DNA from: Paramarasmius palmivorus
Lineage: Eukaryota; Basidiomycota; Agaricomycetes; Agaricales; Marasmiaceae
Reading direction: 5' to 3'
Length of the DNA: 64,000 bases
NCBI GenBank assembly: GCA_037176845.1
Contig: JAYKXP010000063.1
Coordinates: 1 to 64,000, forward strand
Below are positions 10,031-19,261 of the stretch, piece after piece. Made by a program: the position numbers and the translations under genes. The notes beneath the pieces are model-generated. The model ran no database searches and had not been told where the DNA came from. It saw nothing but the letters and a program-made list of their open reading frames with translations. The stretch's first letter is position 1. Every line of letters begins with the position of its first letter.

Positions 10031-10322
10031 GAGAAGACCTCCTAGGCGTGGGGATTGATGCAGGGGAATGGCAATGGAGAGGCGGGGAAGTTGGTGGTGA
10101 GATTATATTGGGAATGATGTCGGCGAACCACGCCGTTGTGATATTCATGAGCCTTGATCCCAAAAACCCCAAGACGACTGGTCTAGGCAGTTCCGGGGTC
10201 ATTGATTACGGGTTGGGTTGGTAGTCTTCATATCTTCAAGTCTTCAAGAGGCGAGGTATCGAGCGAGACCTAGTGGCGGCGGGGAGTGGCGTGTCACAAA
10301 CATTGAAGATGATATATTTGAC

Positions 10323-10495
10323 CTGTAAAGAAAAACTAAAAGAAAAGAATGTAACGACAGTTCAACGGGCACGCACCTCGTATCACCTCGACTATTCTTC
10401 TATCTCCTCTGACATTTACCCTCTCCTAGTCACTGCAAATAGTACTTTGTTAACAAGTTAGTATTGATAGATTAATGAAGAGTAGAAAAACTGAC
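10323..10495 (-). other. Intron-spacer-intron module M7
   Basis: Minus strand: donor CAAAG|GTCAG (weak) at 10,495, branch ACTAACT, acceptor TTGCAG at 10,433 (63 nt); spacer 10,432-10,377 (56 nt); donor GTGCGTG at 10,376, acceptor TTACAG at 10,323 (54 nt). Confidence 0.5.
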
Positions 10496-10770
10496 CTTTG
10501 GCCTCTTGGTCCCGTCGTCGCGGACGATGGTGATGGTTGCAGTTCAAGAGAGGCAGCGTGAGAAAAGCCCTCAACGCTGCCTTTCAATGCCGGTCCAACC
10601 GGCGAAACCAAGTTACATCCCTTTGTCCGCGACGAAGGGATGTAACTTCAGTCCTCAAGGGTAGATGTACCAAGTACACTCACCCTTGAGTCTGGAACTA
10701 CGCCGCGTCGTTGACGCTACGGTGAATTTCCAGCGCACCCAAGTCTGAGCTGAGACTCGACTTGGGTCCC
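10495..10770 (-). repeat. Conserved hairpin block, copy C
   Basis: Same order of stems as copies A and B. The fifth stem reads CTCAAGGGTAGATGTA/TACACTCACCCTTGAG where copy A has ACCCGAGGATA/TATCCTCGGGT. Confidence 0.65.
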
Positions 10771-10791
10771 GACATCTCCAAGGCTGTTGTA

Positions 10792-10848
10792 TAGCCTCTG
10801 GGACTACACCAACAATGAACTCATTGTTGTGTTCGTGTCCAGAGGCTA
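10792..10848. repeat. TAGCCTCTGG-family hairpin
   Basis: Outer stem TAGCCTCTGG/CCAGAGGCTA with inner stem CAACAATGA/TCATTGTTG, unlike any other member but self-complementary. Confidence 0.65.
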
Positions 10849-11123
10849 AATACGCCTAGGATGTGGAGCTGGAATGGAGATATGGAGAAAGGGGTACTCG
10901 AGATTCCGGCGACGTCAGCATTCGTTGGGGACGTCGTAGCTGTAACCAAGGATCCCAAAAGCTTCCGGATATTGGGTCTAGGGGGTTTCGAGGCTGTTGG
11001 TCGGAGGTGTGGCCGGTGCGTTCTTGGTGTACAGCTCTTGAGTGTTGTTGGGTGTCGTTGGCGTTTCTCGAAGGAGTAGCGGGTAGCGGTGGGTATTGAG
11101 GTGTAACATAGAAGGGTTGTATT

Positions 11124-11305
11124 CTGTAAAAGAAAAATTCAAGTAAGAAAATGCAAGACAAAAAGACAACGGCTACGCACCTTGCGCCTGTAACCTAACC
11201 CATTCTCCCTCCTTCCTCGATGCCCATCCCTTCTCTCAATTCCAATAGATACTCCTTTTAAAACTAGTTAGCAAAGAACAGGGAAAGAAAGAAAGGAAAC
11301 CGTAC
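11124..11305 (-). other. Intron-spacer-intron module M8
   Basis: A near copy of M5. Minus strand: donor GTACGG at 11,305, branch GCTAACT, acceptor uncertain near 11,248; donor GCAAG|GTGCGTA at 11,180, acceptor TTACAG at 11,124 (57 nt). Confidence 0.5.
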
Positions 11306-11580
11306 CCGGCTGCCATCGTTCGAAGACGATGGTGGTGGTTGGAGATCAAGAGAGGCAGCGTGAGAAAAGACCTCACGCTGCCTCAATGCCGGTCTAACCG
11401 GCAATCCCAGGTCACATCCCTTTGTCTGCGACGAAGGGATGAGAGTTGGGTACTCGAGGGTAAATGTACCAAGTACACTTGCCCTCGAGTATGGAACCAT
11501 TCATCGCAGCTTCGTCGACGCTGCGATGAATGGCTCCATTACCCGAGTCTAGCGTGCTAGACTCGGGAACGAGAACGCAT
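11305..11580 (-). repeat. Conserved hairpin block, copy D
   Basis: Same stem order. The fifth stem is ACTCGAGGGTAAATGT/ACACTTGCCCTCGAGT; the sixth is CCATTCATCGCAGC/GCTGCGATGAATGG. Confidence 0.65.
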
Positions 11581-12002
11581 CTATTCGTCAAAGACGAATA
11601 GATGCAGGGTGAGCACCCTGTGGCAGATTCACTGCCACAGGAATAACTAATCAAGCCTTCGTCTATGACGAAGGTGTGCATTGCAACAACATTCGTCTAT
11701 GACGAATGTTGCAGATTTGCACCTGAGTATACAAGCTCAGGTGCAATAGGTATGGTCAGGAGAAACCATTCGTCACAGACGAATGGTTTGCTCCTTGCCG
11801 CTGCACAACAGCCATCAAGAACGTATGTGACAACAGGTCACATACGCTTCATGGTAGCGCCACCGCTCGAGGAACCCCGGCTTATTGTAAAGCGGTTCTC
11901 GAGTTCGGCGAAGACGACGGTGATGGGGTGTTGGGGTCGGGGTATGGTATGTAGTCCATATCGTGCCTTCGTACCCTTCACCTGAATCCAGAGGCTTCGT
12001 AA

Positions 12003-12059
12003 TAGCCTCTGGCACTACAAGAGTGACGCACTCGCCACTCTGCACGTAGCCAGAGGCTA
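12003..12059. repeat. TAGCCTCTGG-family hairpin
   Basis: Family outer stem with inner stem AGAGTGAC/GCCACTCT-like arms; the internal-loop bases ACTAC and TGCACGT are shared with other members. Confidence 0.6.
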
Positions 12060-12366
12060 GACTAGCCTTTGGATGTCGAGCTCTTGGTGGTGAAGGGGAA
12101 AGGGGTGAAGGGGGTGAATGATGGTCGGAATGACGCCGACGATGCACATCGGCGTCATGGGCATACCGAACGACCATAAAGACACCCAGACGCCAAGTCT
12201 GGATAGCCTTGAGGTCGTTCGTTGAGCGTAGGCTGGGGTGTGTTGGATCTCCGGATGTTCGAGCGACGACGGCGGTCCTTGACGAATCTTCAAGGAGCTG
12301 GTTGGTGTCGGCGAGTGGCGGGGTGTACGAAAGGTCGAAGTAAAAAAGAAAAAGGTAAGATATATC

Positions 12367-12547
12367 CTATGATAGCGAAAGTGGAATCAGGAAACGCAAA
12401 AAAGAAACGACCATTGCGCACCTTTTACCCGTTACCTCAACCGCTGTCCCTCCTTCTCCGTCGTTCCTTCCATCTCCGTAAGTCTGTATATAGCACTATA
12501 TTATATAGTTAGAAAGGATAAATAAAAGAATGAAAAAAAAAACAAAC
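12367..12547 (-). other. Intron-spacer-intron module M9
   Basis: Minus strand: donor CAAAG|GTTTG at 12,547, branch CTAACTA, acceptor TATAG at 12,496 (52 nt); spacer 12,495-12,422 (74 nt) ending AAAAG; donor GTGCGC at 12,421, acceptor CATAG at 12,367 (55 nt). Confidence 0.55.
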
Positions 12548-12790
12548 CTTTGTGTCGTTGATGATCGTGGTTGGAGGTCAAGAGAGGCAGCGTGAGAGAA
12601 GACTCACGCTGCCTCTCAATGCCGGACTAACCGGCAAACCCAAGTCGCAACACTAGGGTTACAATTCGGTTGCGGGACGGCGCACTTGTGTACTCGAGGA
12701 TGTTCATCCTCGAGTATGCAACTGTCACTGCAGTAATCGTCATCGACGATACTGCAATGACAGTTTCAACCCACTAACCTGGGTCTTTAC
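12545..12790 (-). repeat. Conserved hairpin block, copy E (shortened)
   Basis: Keeps GGCAGCGTGAG/CTCACGCTGCC, GCCGG/CCGGC and TACTCGAGGATG/CATCCTCGAGTA, and a CTGTCATTGCAGTA-type stem around CGTCATCGACG; the first hairpin is degenerate. Confidence 0.6.
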
Positions 12791-12849
12791 AATGCCCCTT
12801 GCCGCTACCTTTGTCTTCTCCCGTCAACCGCAGTCCAGAAGGCTCAAAA

Positions 12850-12906
12850 TAGCCTCTGGTACTACTGGAGGGATGAATTCATCCCTCCGTGCGTATCCAG
12901 AGGCTA
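12850..12906. repeat. TAGCCTCTGG-family hairpin
   Basis: Nearly identical to 1846-1902, including the inner GGGATGAATTCATCCC palindrome. Confidence 0.7.
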
Positions 12907-13197
12907 AGGGAGTAGCTGGAATGTTGGGTGTGGAAGTCCGGCAAGGGGATATGTAGCGGGATCTGCGCAATGGCAATATCGAGGTGGCGATAACGCCAAC
13001 GTGCTTCGTAGATGGCGTATACGGCATCCACGACGGGAGGAATGTTGATTCGTTTTGAGGATGTCGTCGTGGGGCCGGTCATTGGGGTGCGGGGTTGAAC
13101 GTTGCATCTTCGATGTTGTCCGTGCGGTTTTCTGGCGAGATATCGGCGGCGACAGCGAATAAAATTGAGAGATAAGAATAAAAAAATAAAAGATGAC

Positions 13198-13384
13198 CTG
13201 TAGCAGAGGTAATAGAGGTGAGAGGACGCCAGAAAAAAAAGATTATTGGGTACGCACCTTGTACCCTTCACCTTTTCCATTCTCCCTTCCTCCCCGATGT
13301 TCCTTCCTCCTCCTCCTGGTTCCAGTAGATAGTCCTGTAGCTACAAATTAAAAGTTATTGATGAAGAAAGAAAAGAAACCATAC
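13198..13384 (-). other. Intron-spacer-intron module M10
   Basis: Minus strand: donor CAAAG|GTATGG at 13,384, acceptor CTACAG at 13,335 (50 nt); spacer 13,334-13,258 (77 nt) ending ACAAG; donor GTGCGTA at 13,257, acceptor CTACAG at 13,198 (60 nt). Confidence 0.6.
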
Positions 13385-13600
13385 CTTTGTGCCATCGTCG
13401 TAGACGATGGTGGTTGTAAGAGTTCAAGAGAGGCCGCGTGAGAAAACGCTCACTCTCTATGCCGGTTTGACCGGCAAACCAGTGTAACCCTAATGGTTTG
13501 AAACCATTAGGGTTACAATTTGTTTCCGACATCCGGGGACTGTGACATCACAGTCACAGTCCCCTTCAAACGTACCATCATCGTCGTCGACGATGTAAAG
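13383..13600. repeat. Strand-switch hairpin block 2
   Basis: Homologous to the block at 2,845-3,105, with CCATCGTC-GTA-GACGATGG, GCCGGTTT/GACCGGC, TAACCCTAATGG/CCATTAGGGTTA, GGGACTGTGA/TCACAGTCCC and CATCGTCGTCGACGATG. Introns diverge from it. Confidence 0.55.
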
Positions 13601-13780
13601 GTAAACTAGCACTGCTATCTTTCAGATCTTTACAACTAACGATAATTCTTTTTAGGACTACTAGGATTGGGGAGGATTGGAGGATGAGGTCGGGCGGAAA
13701 AAATATGTATTGAGCATTCAAGGTGCGTGACTGTACGCTCGTATTTTCTATGGCTCTTAGTCTTTCTTTAATAAATTCAG
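13601..13780 (+). other. Intron-spacer-intron module P6
   Basis: Donor AAAG|GTAAAC at 13,601, branch ACTAAC, acceptor TTTTAG at 13,655 (55 nt); spacer 13,656-13,722 (67 nt) ending TTCAAG; donor GTGCGTG at 13,723, acceptor TTCAG at 13,780 (58 nt). The first donor abuts a CATCGTC-GTC-GACGATG hairpin. Confidence 0.6.
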
Positions 13781-13974
13781 GTACCGTATACTCATGTGGA
13801 CTCGAGAAGATTACCTTAGTGCCCCACCTATCCTCTACGTCGACGCCGCGGACGCTCTATTAAGGTAGACGTCCGGCCGTTCCTCTATTAAGGTAGAGGA
13901 ATGCGGCGGCGGCCAAGACTTCAGGAATGGGCGCTTCGTCTATGACGAAGGGTAGAATGGGACAGGGTAGCATC

Positions 13975-14061
13975 GGGCGCTTCGTATCGAGAATTATTTG
14001 ATACGAAGCGCCCACTCCAACCCGGCGCTTTGTATCCAATAATTCTCGATACGAAGCGCCC
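13975..14061. repeat. Pair of GGGCGCTTCGTATC hairpins with opposite loops
   Basis: The hairpin at 13,975-14,013 (loop GAGAATTATTT) is followed by one at 14,023-14,061 whose middle reads CAATAATTCTC, close to the reverse complement. The stems are otherwise nearly the same. Confidence 0.75.
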
Positions 14062-14172
14062 AAGGATCCAACCGTTCGTCTAAGACGAACGGTTGCTTTC
14101 CAGAGATGTGACTGTCATGTCACATCTCTCCTTTCCCTTTTTCTCTTCACCATCGCCACCGACGATCTAAAT

Positions 14173-14343
14173 GTAAGTCGTCCCTTTACCTCTCCCATAC
14201 CACAGCTAAAGTCTTCATTACAGTTTCTCAATATGTCATAGGATTGAGAGCAACCGTCGGCAGGGTGACGTAGAAGAAAAAATGGTGCGTGATTATTAAC
14301 TCAAAATTTTCAGTTCTTCTTACGCTTCCGTCTCTTCATCCAG
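14173..14343 (+). other. Intron-spacer-intron module P7
   Basis: Donor AAT|GTAAGT at 14,173, branch AGCTAAAG, acceptor TTACAG at 14,223 (or CATAG at 14,241); short spacer ending AAATG; donor GTGCGTG at 14,285, acceptor ATCCAG at 14,343 (59 nt). Confidence 0.5.
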
Positions 14344-14687
14344 TCTCGATACCGCAACTACCTCAAGAAACTGAATACACCTTCGCCATCACCACTGCCC
14401 TCAACGTCAACGTCCATTATCGCCACCCCCGAACCAAACCATTCCACCATCTCCAACCCATCGGCCACACTCGCTGATGCTCCCCTTTCTCTCACCGCCG
14501 CCTTCTTCCGCCTTCCTCCACCTATGCGTCGTCAACGAATTGACGCAGGCTGAGCGCTCATGTGGCAGTCCTGCCACCGGCCTTTCTGCCTGCGGATGCG
14601 ACGTCACAGTCACATCCGTTTTCTCTCAACTACCACCACCATCACGAAGACGCAAGGGCGAGTACCATCGACAACAACAATAAACAG

Positions 14688-14904
14688 GTAAGTCTTTTCT
14701 TTTATCTATACTACCACGCTAATATGCCCTATGTAGGACCACACTTACGACTTGAGGAAGAGGCTGGCATCATCGTCGCCGACGATGCCAAGGTAAGTGT
14801 TGCTTTGTAACCTTCCAATTTCAATGGCTTAATATTTTTTATTAGGATCACATATATTTTATCGGGAAGGTGATTGGCCAGAGAAGCAGTAAGAATGACC
14901 CAAG
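14688..14904 (+). other. Double module P8
   Basis: Donor ACAG|GTAAGT at 14,688 to acceptor TGTAG at 14,736; 56-nt exon holding CATCGTCGCCGACGATG; donor CCAAG|GTAAGT at 14,793 to acceptor ATTAG at 14,845; 58-nt spacer 14,846-14,903 ending CCAAG; donor GTGCGTG at 14,904 with uncertain acceptor (15,030 is possible). Confidence 0.5.
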
Positions 14905-15163
14905 GTGCGTGGCCTCTCACTCACCACTTTTCTTGTCAATCTTACGCACCTTTTTTTTCTCTCCGCTCGGTACTCATCACCACCCCACATGAAGCTGAAG
15001 CACATGATCCAGCCTTGCGACTACCTTCAGCGTCGATGCCAAATATATCAACGCACACAATTTCACCACCTCCGTTCAACCTGCTCCCCCTCACCGCATG
15101 CTTTTTCCTCGCCACCTTCACCCTCATCTCAACCTTCCATGGCACCTACTATCATGGCTATGC

Positions 15164-15217
15164 AGTCTCTGGATACGCGGAATGGCGAATTCGCCGTTCT
15201 ACACGTTCCAGAGACTA
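15164..15217. repeat. TAGCCTCTGG-family hairpin with altered outer stem
   Basis: Outer stem AGTCTCTGG/CCAGAGACT: a C-G pair of the family is T-A here on both arms. Inner stem GAATGGCGAATTCGCCGTTC. Confidence 0.65.
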
Positions 15218-15482
15218 CGACAGTGCAGATGTAGGCTGTTCTGAGTGGCGAGATAGTCGGGATAGTCATTGTTACAATCGACTATCCCTGTGGTGTGGGC
15301 ATCATCGAGAATCTCAGAACACTTGCTCTAAGATCTCTCGCTGCCCGTGTTTAGCCATCGTGCTCTCCTCTGCTATTGCAGACGGAGGACGCGGTTTGTT
15401 CCTGGTAGCGGAAGTGACATCACAGTCAAATCCGCTCCTGTTATCTTACCTTCGTCGTCGTCGTCGTTGCCGACAATGCACG

Positions 15483-15530
15483 GTAAGTGTTTCTTAGTCT
15501 CCTTTTACACGACTAACTTGTTACTTCTAG
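15483..15530 (+). other. Intron of module P9
   Basis: Donor CACG|GTAAGT at 15,483, branch GACTAAC, acceptor TTCTAG at 15,530 (48 nt). The following 13-nt segment ends AAAG|GTAAGC, perhaps a further donor. Confidence 0.5.
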
Positions 15531-15850
15531 CATTACGCTAAAGGTAAGCATTCGTCATGGACGAATGCTTCGTTAGCCGTGTATGTACCCTGAGCATGGA
15601 GCATTCGTTCATGACGAATACTCCAAAAACCATCATTGCGAAAATGATGGTTAGACCATACTTTACTCAAGTCTGATGGAAGTCCATCAGACTCAAGTAA
15701 AGATTCCAGTACTCACTCTTTGTCTACGACGAGGGTGTACACAATTGGGTCTTTACTCGAGTCTGGTGAATTTCATCAGACTTGAGTAAAGATCTAGCGC
15801 TCACCCACATCTATTCGTCGTTGACGAATGGATGGCAGGTTGAGCGCCCT

Positions 15851-15915
15851 GTGGCAGTGAACCTGGTCCATCCCACGCTTTTGCCGAGCGTGGGACGGAC
15901 CAGGTTCACTGCCAC
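15851..15915. repeat. 29-bp hairpin, copy 3, loop inverted
   Basis: Arms match copies 1 and 2 except for one G-to-A change in the left arm (15,870) that is not compensated. The loop reads TTTGCCG, the reverse complement of CGGCAAA in copies 1 and 2. Confidence 0.85.
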
Positions 15916-16541
15916 CAGGCTCATACGACCCCGTACCCATCTTCGTCGTAGACGAAGAATGGTTTCCTTCATCTTGGGATAGCTAGGAAGATCAACAAGT
16001 AACGAATTACCTGAAGACTGTTCACGCTCACCGCTCCACGTCCACGACAAATGCAATGAACCTGTTTGCATATGGATAAACATTCTTGTAAGTTATTTTT
16101 TTTTTGTATCTATGTACTCCTACTAATGGTGCTCATCACCGCAAACACTCGTTCGTCTACGACGAGTGAGTGTGGCATCTTTACTCGAGCCTGATGGAAA
16201 TTCATCAGACTCGGGTAAAGATGCCATACAGCAGCACAATCATTCGTCGTAGACGCAACTGAATGTACTTACCCTGAGGCCTTCAATATTAGTTCATCAG
16301 TGCAGCGTCGTAGACGATGAGAAGAGTGAAACAGAACTTTCAATTCCCACGATAAGCTCAACTCGCTTTCCCTTCATCGTCCCCGACGCTCATTACAACA
16401 ATAGGCTCATGTCTCAATATATCACGGTAAGTCAATAAAACAGCATTCTTCTAGGACGATAACTTTATGCTAACTAAAAGTCCCCAGAAATCTCTAAGTC
16501 CCCAGGGTTATCAGGGTCTACCCAACCCGTTATGCCCCCAC

Positions 16542-16703
16542 CACACCCTAGGGCACCCTAGGGTCACCTATAGGTATACCGACCCTAGAGTGACCCTAGG
16601 TCGTCCTAATAACCCCTAACCCCAGCACACCCTAGGGCACCCTAGGGTCACCTATAGGTATACCGACCCTAGAGTGACCCTAGCATCATCTAATAACCCT
16701 ATT
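16542..16703 (+). repeat. CCTAGGGT closing repeat 3 (84-bp tandem pair)
   Basis: Two copies of an 84-bp unit beginning CACACCCTAGGGCACCC and ending CCTAATAACCC, the second slightly shortened. It shares the CCTAATAACC end with the closings at 6.6 and 8.7 kb and marks the right border of the array. Confidence 0.75.
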
Positions 16704-18570
16704 ACACCTGCATTGACGCAGCGAACACATGTTGGTTCAAGCACATGTGGGGATACGGGGGATGGTGTTCATGTATGTGTCAATCTGTCGCAAGCACATC
16801 AGAGATCATGTACGTCCTCAAAGCTGAACGGATGAACCTTACTACTTAGCGCCGTCTTGTCCGGTAACCCCGATATTAGCGCCCGAATCACCCAAAACTA
16901 CTTTCTCTGCCCCGACCAGTAACCAGTGCATTATCCATCCTACTAGATGCGGGGTGACTAGATGTAACCATAAGAGCCCTATTCCGACGATTCCGGGGTT
17001 CGATATACTACCAAATTGCAAAGTTATCGACGTTTCTACACAATAGGGCAGAAAGCCTCGCCAGGCACTAGCGCAGGGGATTTGGCACGGATGAGAATGC
17101 TAGGGGAGGAGGTGAATTGGAAGAGGGATGCGCTCCTTTGTAATCCGACGTCGTATTGTAATAGAAGATTTATTGGTGGCTATTTCGGTCTTCAACCAGA
17201 ACGTATGGAATGGGCATTTTCCCCATGTTACCGTCTCATCAATTGAGCCTTTCAATCATCCTGCTCGCGTATGGCAGCAGTGGAAACGAGACATGATGGT
17301 CGGATTGTCAACGGCGTGGGTTGAGTGAATCAACGCGGGTACGAGTCTGACCGTGATCGTTGTCAGCAAAAGAACGAGTGACGCAGATACAAGCTTTTGG
17401 AAGGGTTAAGAGCTGCAAACTTACATGACATGTACTGCCTTCTGGGAGTGTGGATACACTCTCAACCCCTGCCAACCTTTCCCAAGTAGACCACTTCAGC
17501 GACTGTTCCTGTTTCCGAAAAATGTTGGCTTGATCGTTCATTCGAATCTCGTTTGTTACACAAGACAGAGACAAAGAGATAGCTCTCTAAGGGTATGTAA
17601 AAGCTCCCTGAGCAATGGGGAAAAACGGGGCAAGAGGTGGAGTTAGGGGAGAGGAGGTAGAACAGTTGTAGGACAGATTCCGGACCTAAATCATGATAAC
17701 GCGACTTCATGACGAGGATCATGAATGTTTAATTTGGGGAAGGCTGGCGCAAAAAGGGGTGAACGGTCTAGGTATTGCGCTCGTCAGTAGGTAACCAACA
17801 TGTGACTCGTACACATACCTTGGGGTGCTATCTGCGATTGTGTATCATCAAAACCTGGGCTTTTCGTCTATTTTTCCATGATTTTCCATTACCAACTTCC
17901 TTCCCCTACGCCCAGAAACAGGTAGCTTCCGCATGCTCGGTAGTAGGTGCGTCTTGACCAAGTTGAGAGGTTGCGAGTAGAAGCTAGCCGGAATGACGCC
18001 CAGAAACTGAGGGAAAGGAATAGGGAGGAGACAGGGGTCCAAGGAGGAAGGGTGTGTGGAGGGGAAGGACGGGTACGCGTTTCTTTCGGCCTCTTTGAAC
18101 GATGGAGCATGTGGGTCGTGTAGTGATAGCTGTTATTGCGCGGAATGATAGCGAAGGGCCATTGGGCCAGGAAGAGGTGCCAGAAGGTATGTTTATGGTT
18201 ATATGGTCTGGCTATACCAATATAATGAAGATTAGGAACCGTATTCGAGTAGTCCACAAAACTCAACTCACCGGATAATGTTCAAAAATCAAATCGGCCA
18301 CTATACATGTTCCAACCATCCACCGTCAGCTAGGGCGTCCAAATACGAGGGTCGTTGCCATAGAGTTGGGCAAGTGAGACTTGTGAAGCAGCAGAACTTT
18401 GGAAAGGAGAAGACTCGTCGCCGTCGTCGTCGATGGTGAACAGAAACCAATGACGGGCTCCGGGTCGATGTTACATAACCGCAACTGGTCACACGAGCGT
18501 TACGATTAGTCACAACCTACCTTGTATTCTTCCTTCACGCGAGCACCTTGAAAGAGCCGACACCTCCTAG
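16704..18570. other. Intergenic, no gene supported
   Basis: Single-copy sequence of changed character from the array. Short frames on both strands without recognisable domains or a consistent exon chain. Confidence 0.5.
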
Positions 18571-19261
18571 ATGCGGTCAGATAGAGATAGCGATGACGAG
18601 GACTGTGGAATTCAGGACTTTGATGACAGGCACGTTACAATCAAATGATCATTCAGTTTCACCACTGATTTCGGTTTTGTTTCGGTTCGTCAGTCGCGAA
18701 AGGGATGGAACCTCGAGACTGCAAAGACCATTAGCATCCAGAATGAAGAAACGATTCAGGTCATCTGCTATGGTCGATGCCGCTACCGCAGTAACGCGTT
18801 CAACGATACGAACCCCTCAGTCTGGTTCGTCCTTCGCAGCTAGGAATCCTATCTTACTTAATAAATCCAAATCCACATATCAAGCTCCCAAACGTGTCTA
18901 CGGTAAACAATCTCCCAACTTGAAGCTCAAGGTTACGAACAAGAGTCTTTTGCACGCTATTTTAATTCAAAAACAATCTCTCAAGCTTTTCAAGGATGCG
19001 GCAATCGATTTCGAGGGGAGATCAACCCAAATCCAACAAATTGAAGAAAAGCTTGCTAAGACGACACAGGATAATGCCTGGCTAAAGGAGGAGCTGGAAA
19101 AGGCACAGCAAGAGATTGAGGAAGCGAATCGTCGAAGAGACGAAAAGGAATCTGAGCTACAGGCTACACGACAAGAACTAGCGCGGAGAGCCGAAGATGT
19201 AGCGCGTCCGGAGGAACGGGTTCGGGTTCTTGAAGAAGAAAGATCAGCGGAAGGTACTTGA
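18571..19261 (+). CDS. Acidic-start coiled-coil protein, unknown function
   Basis: I do not recognise the family. Two exons, 18,571-18,629 and 18,694-19,261, give 208 residues. The first exon codes for an acidic start (MRSDRDSDDEDCG); the middle is basic and serine/threonine rich; from about residue 100 there is LKLKVTNKSLLHAIL and then a long charged heptad region (residues about 125-208) with KEELEKAQQEIEEANRRR, which will form a coiled coil. The start was chosen because only this ATG joins in frame to the long second exon. The join requires a GC donor (GACAG|GCACGT) and a GTCAG acceptor, a rare but known intron class. An alternative is a downstream start without the first exon. Confidence 0.55.

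Larger units (their letters stand above)
1..16703. repeat. Hairpin-and-intron array (non-coding, two divergent super-units)
   Basis: The stretch is built from inverted repeats with stems of 7 to about 30 bp; the commonest core is CGTC-NNN-GACG, of which about 60 copies can be counted by eye. Between hairpin blocks lie short introns with GT donors, CTAAC-like branch sites and YAG acceptors, on the minus strand in 1-2,550 and 9,440-13,390 and on the plus strand in 3,100-8,230 and 13,600-15,540. No frame stays open across blocks, and the few longer frames run through hairpin stems, so I see no protein gene. The introns imply transcription; function is unknown. It resembles neither an LTR element, a DNA transposon nor rDNA that I recognise. 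Its left end lies outside the window. Confidence 0.8.

Noticed and set aside
14874..15497. A 207-codon open frame on the plus strand
   Set aside because: It runs through a hairpin stem and a predicted intron donor, has no domain, and its composition follows the palindromes. The same holds for frames at 9823-10224, 11815-12177 and 675-1256.
6580..16703. CCCTAAC strings as telomeric repeats
   Set aside because: Only isolated CCCTAAC occurrences within longer unrelated units; no uninterrupted TTAGGG-type tract, so proximity to a telomere is not supported.
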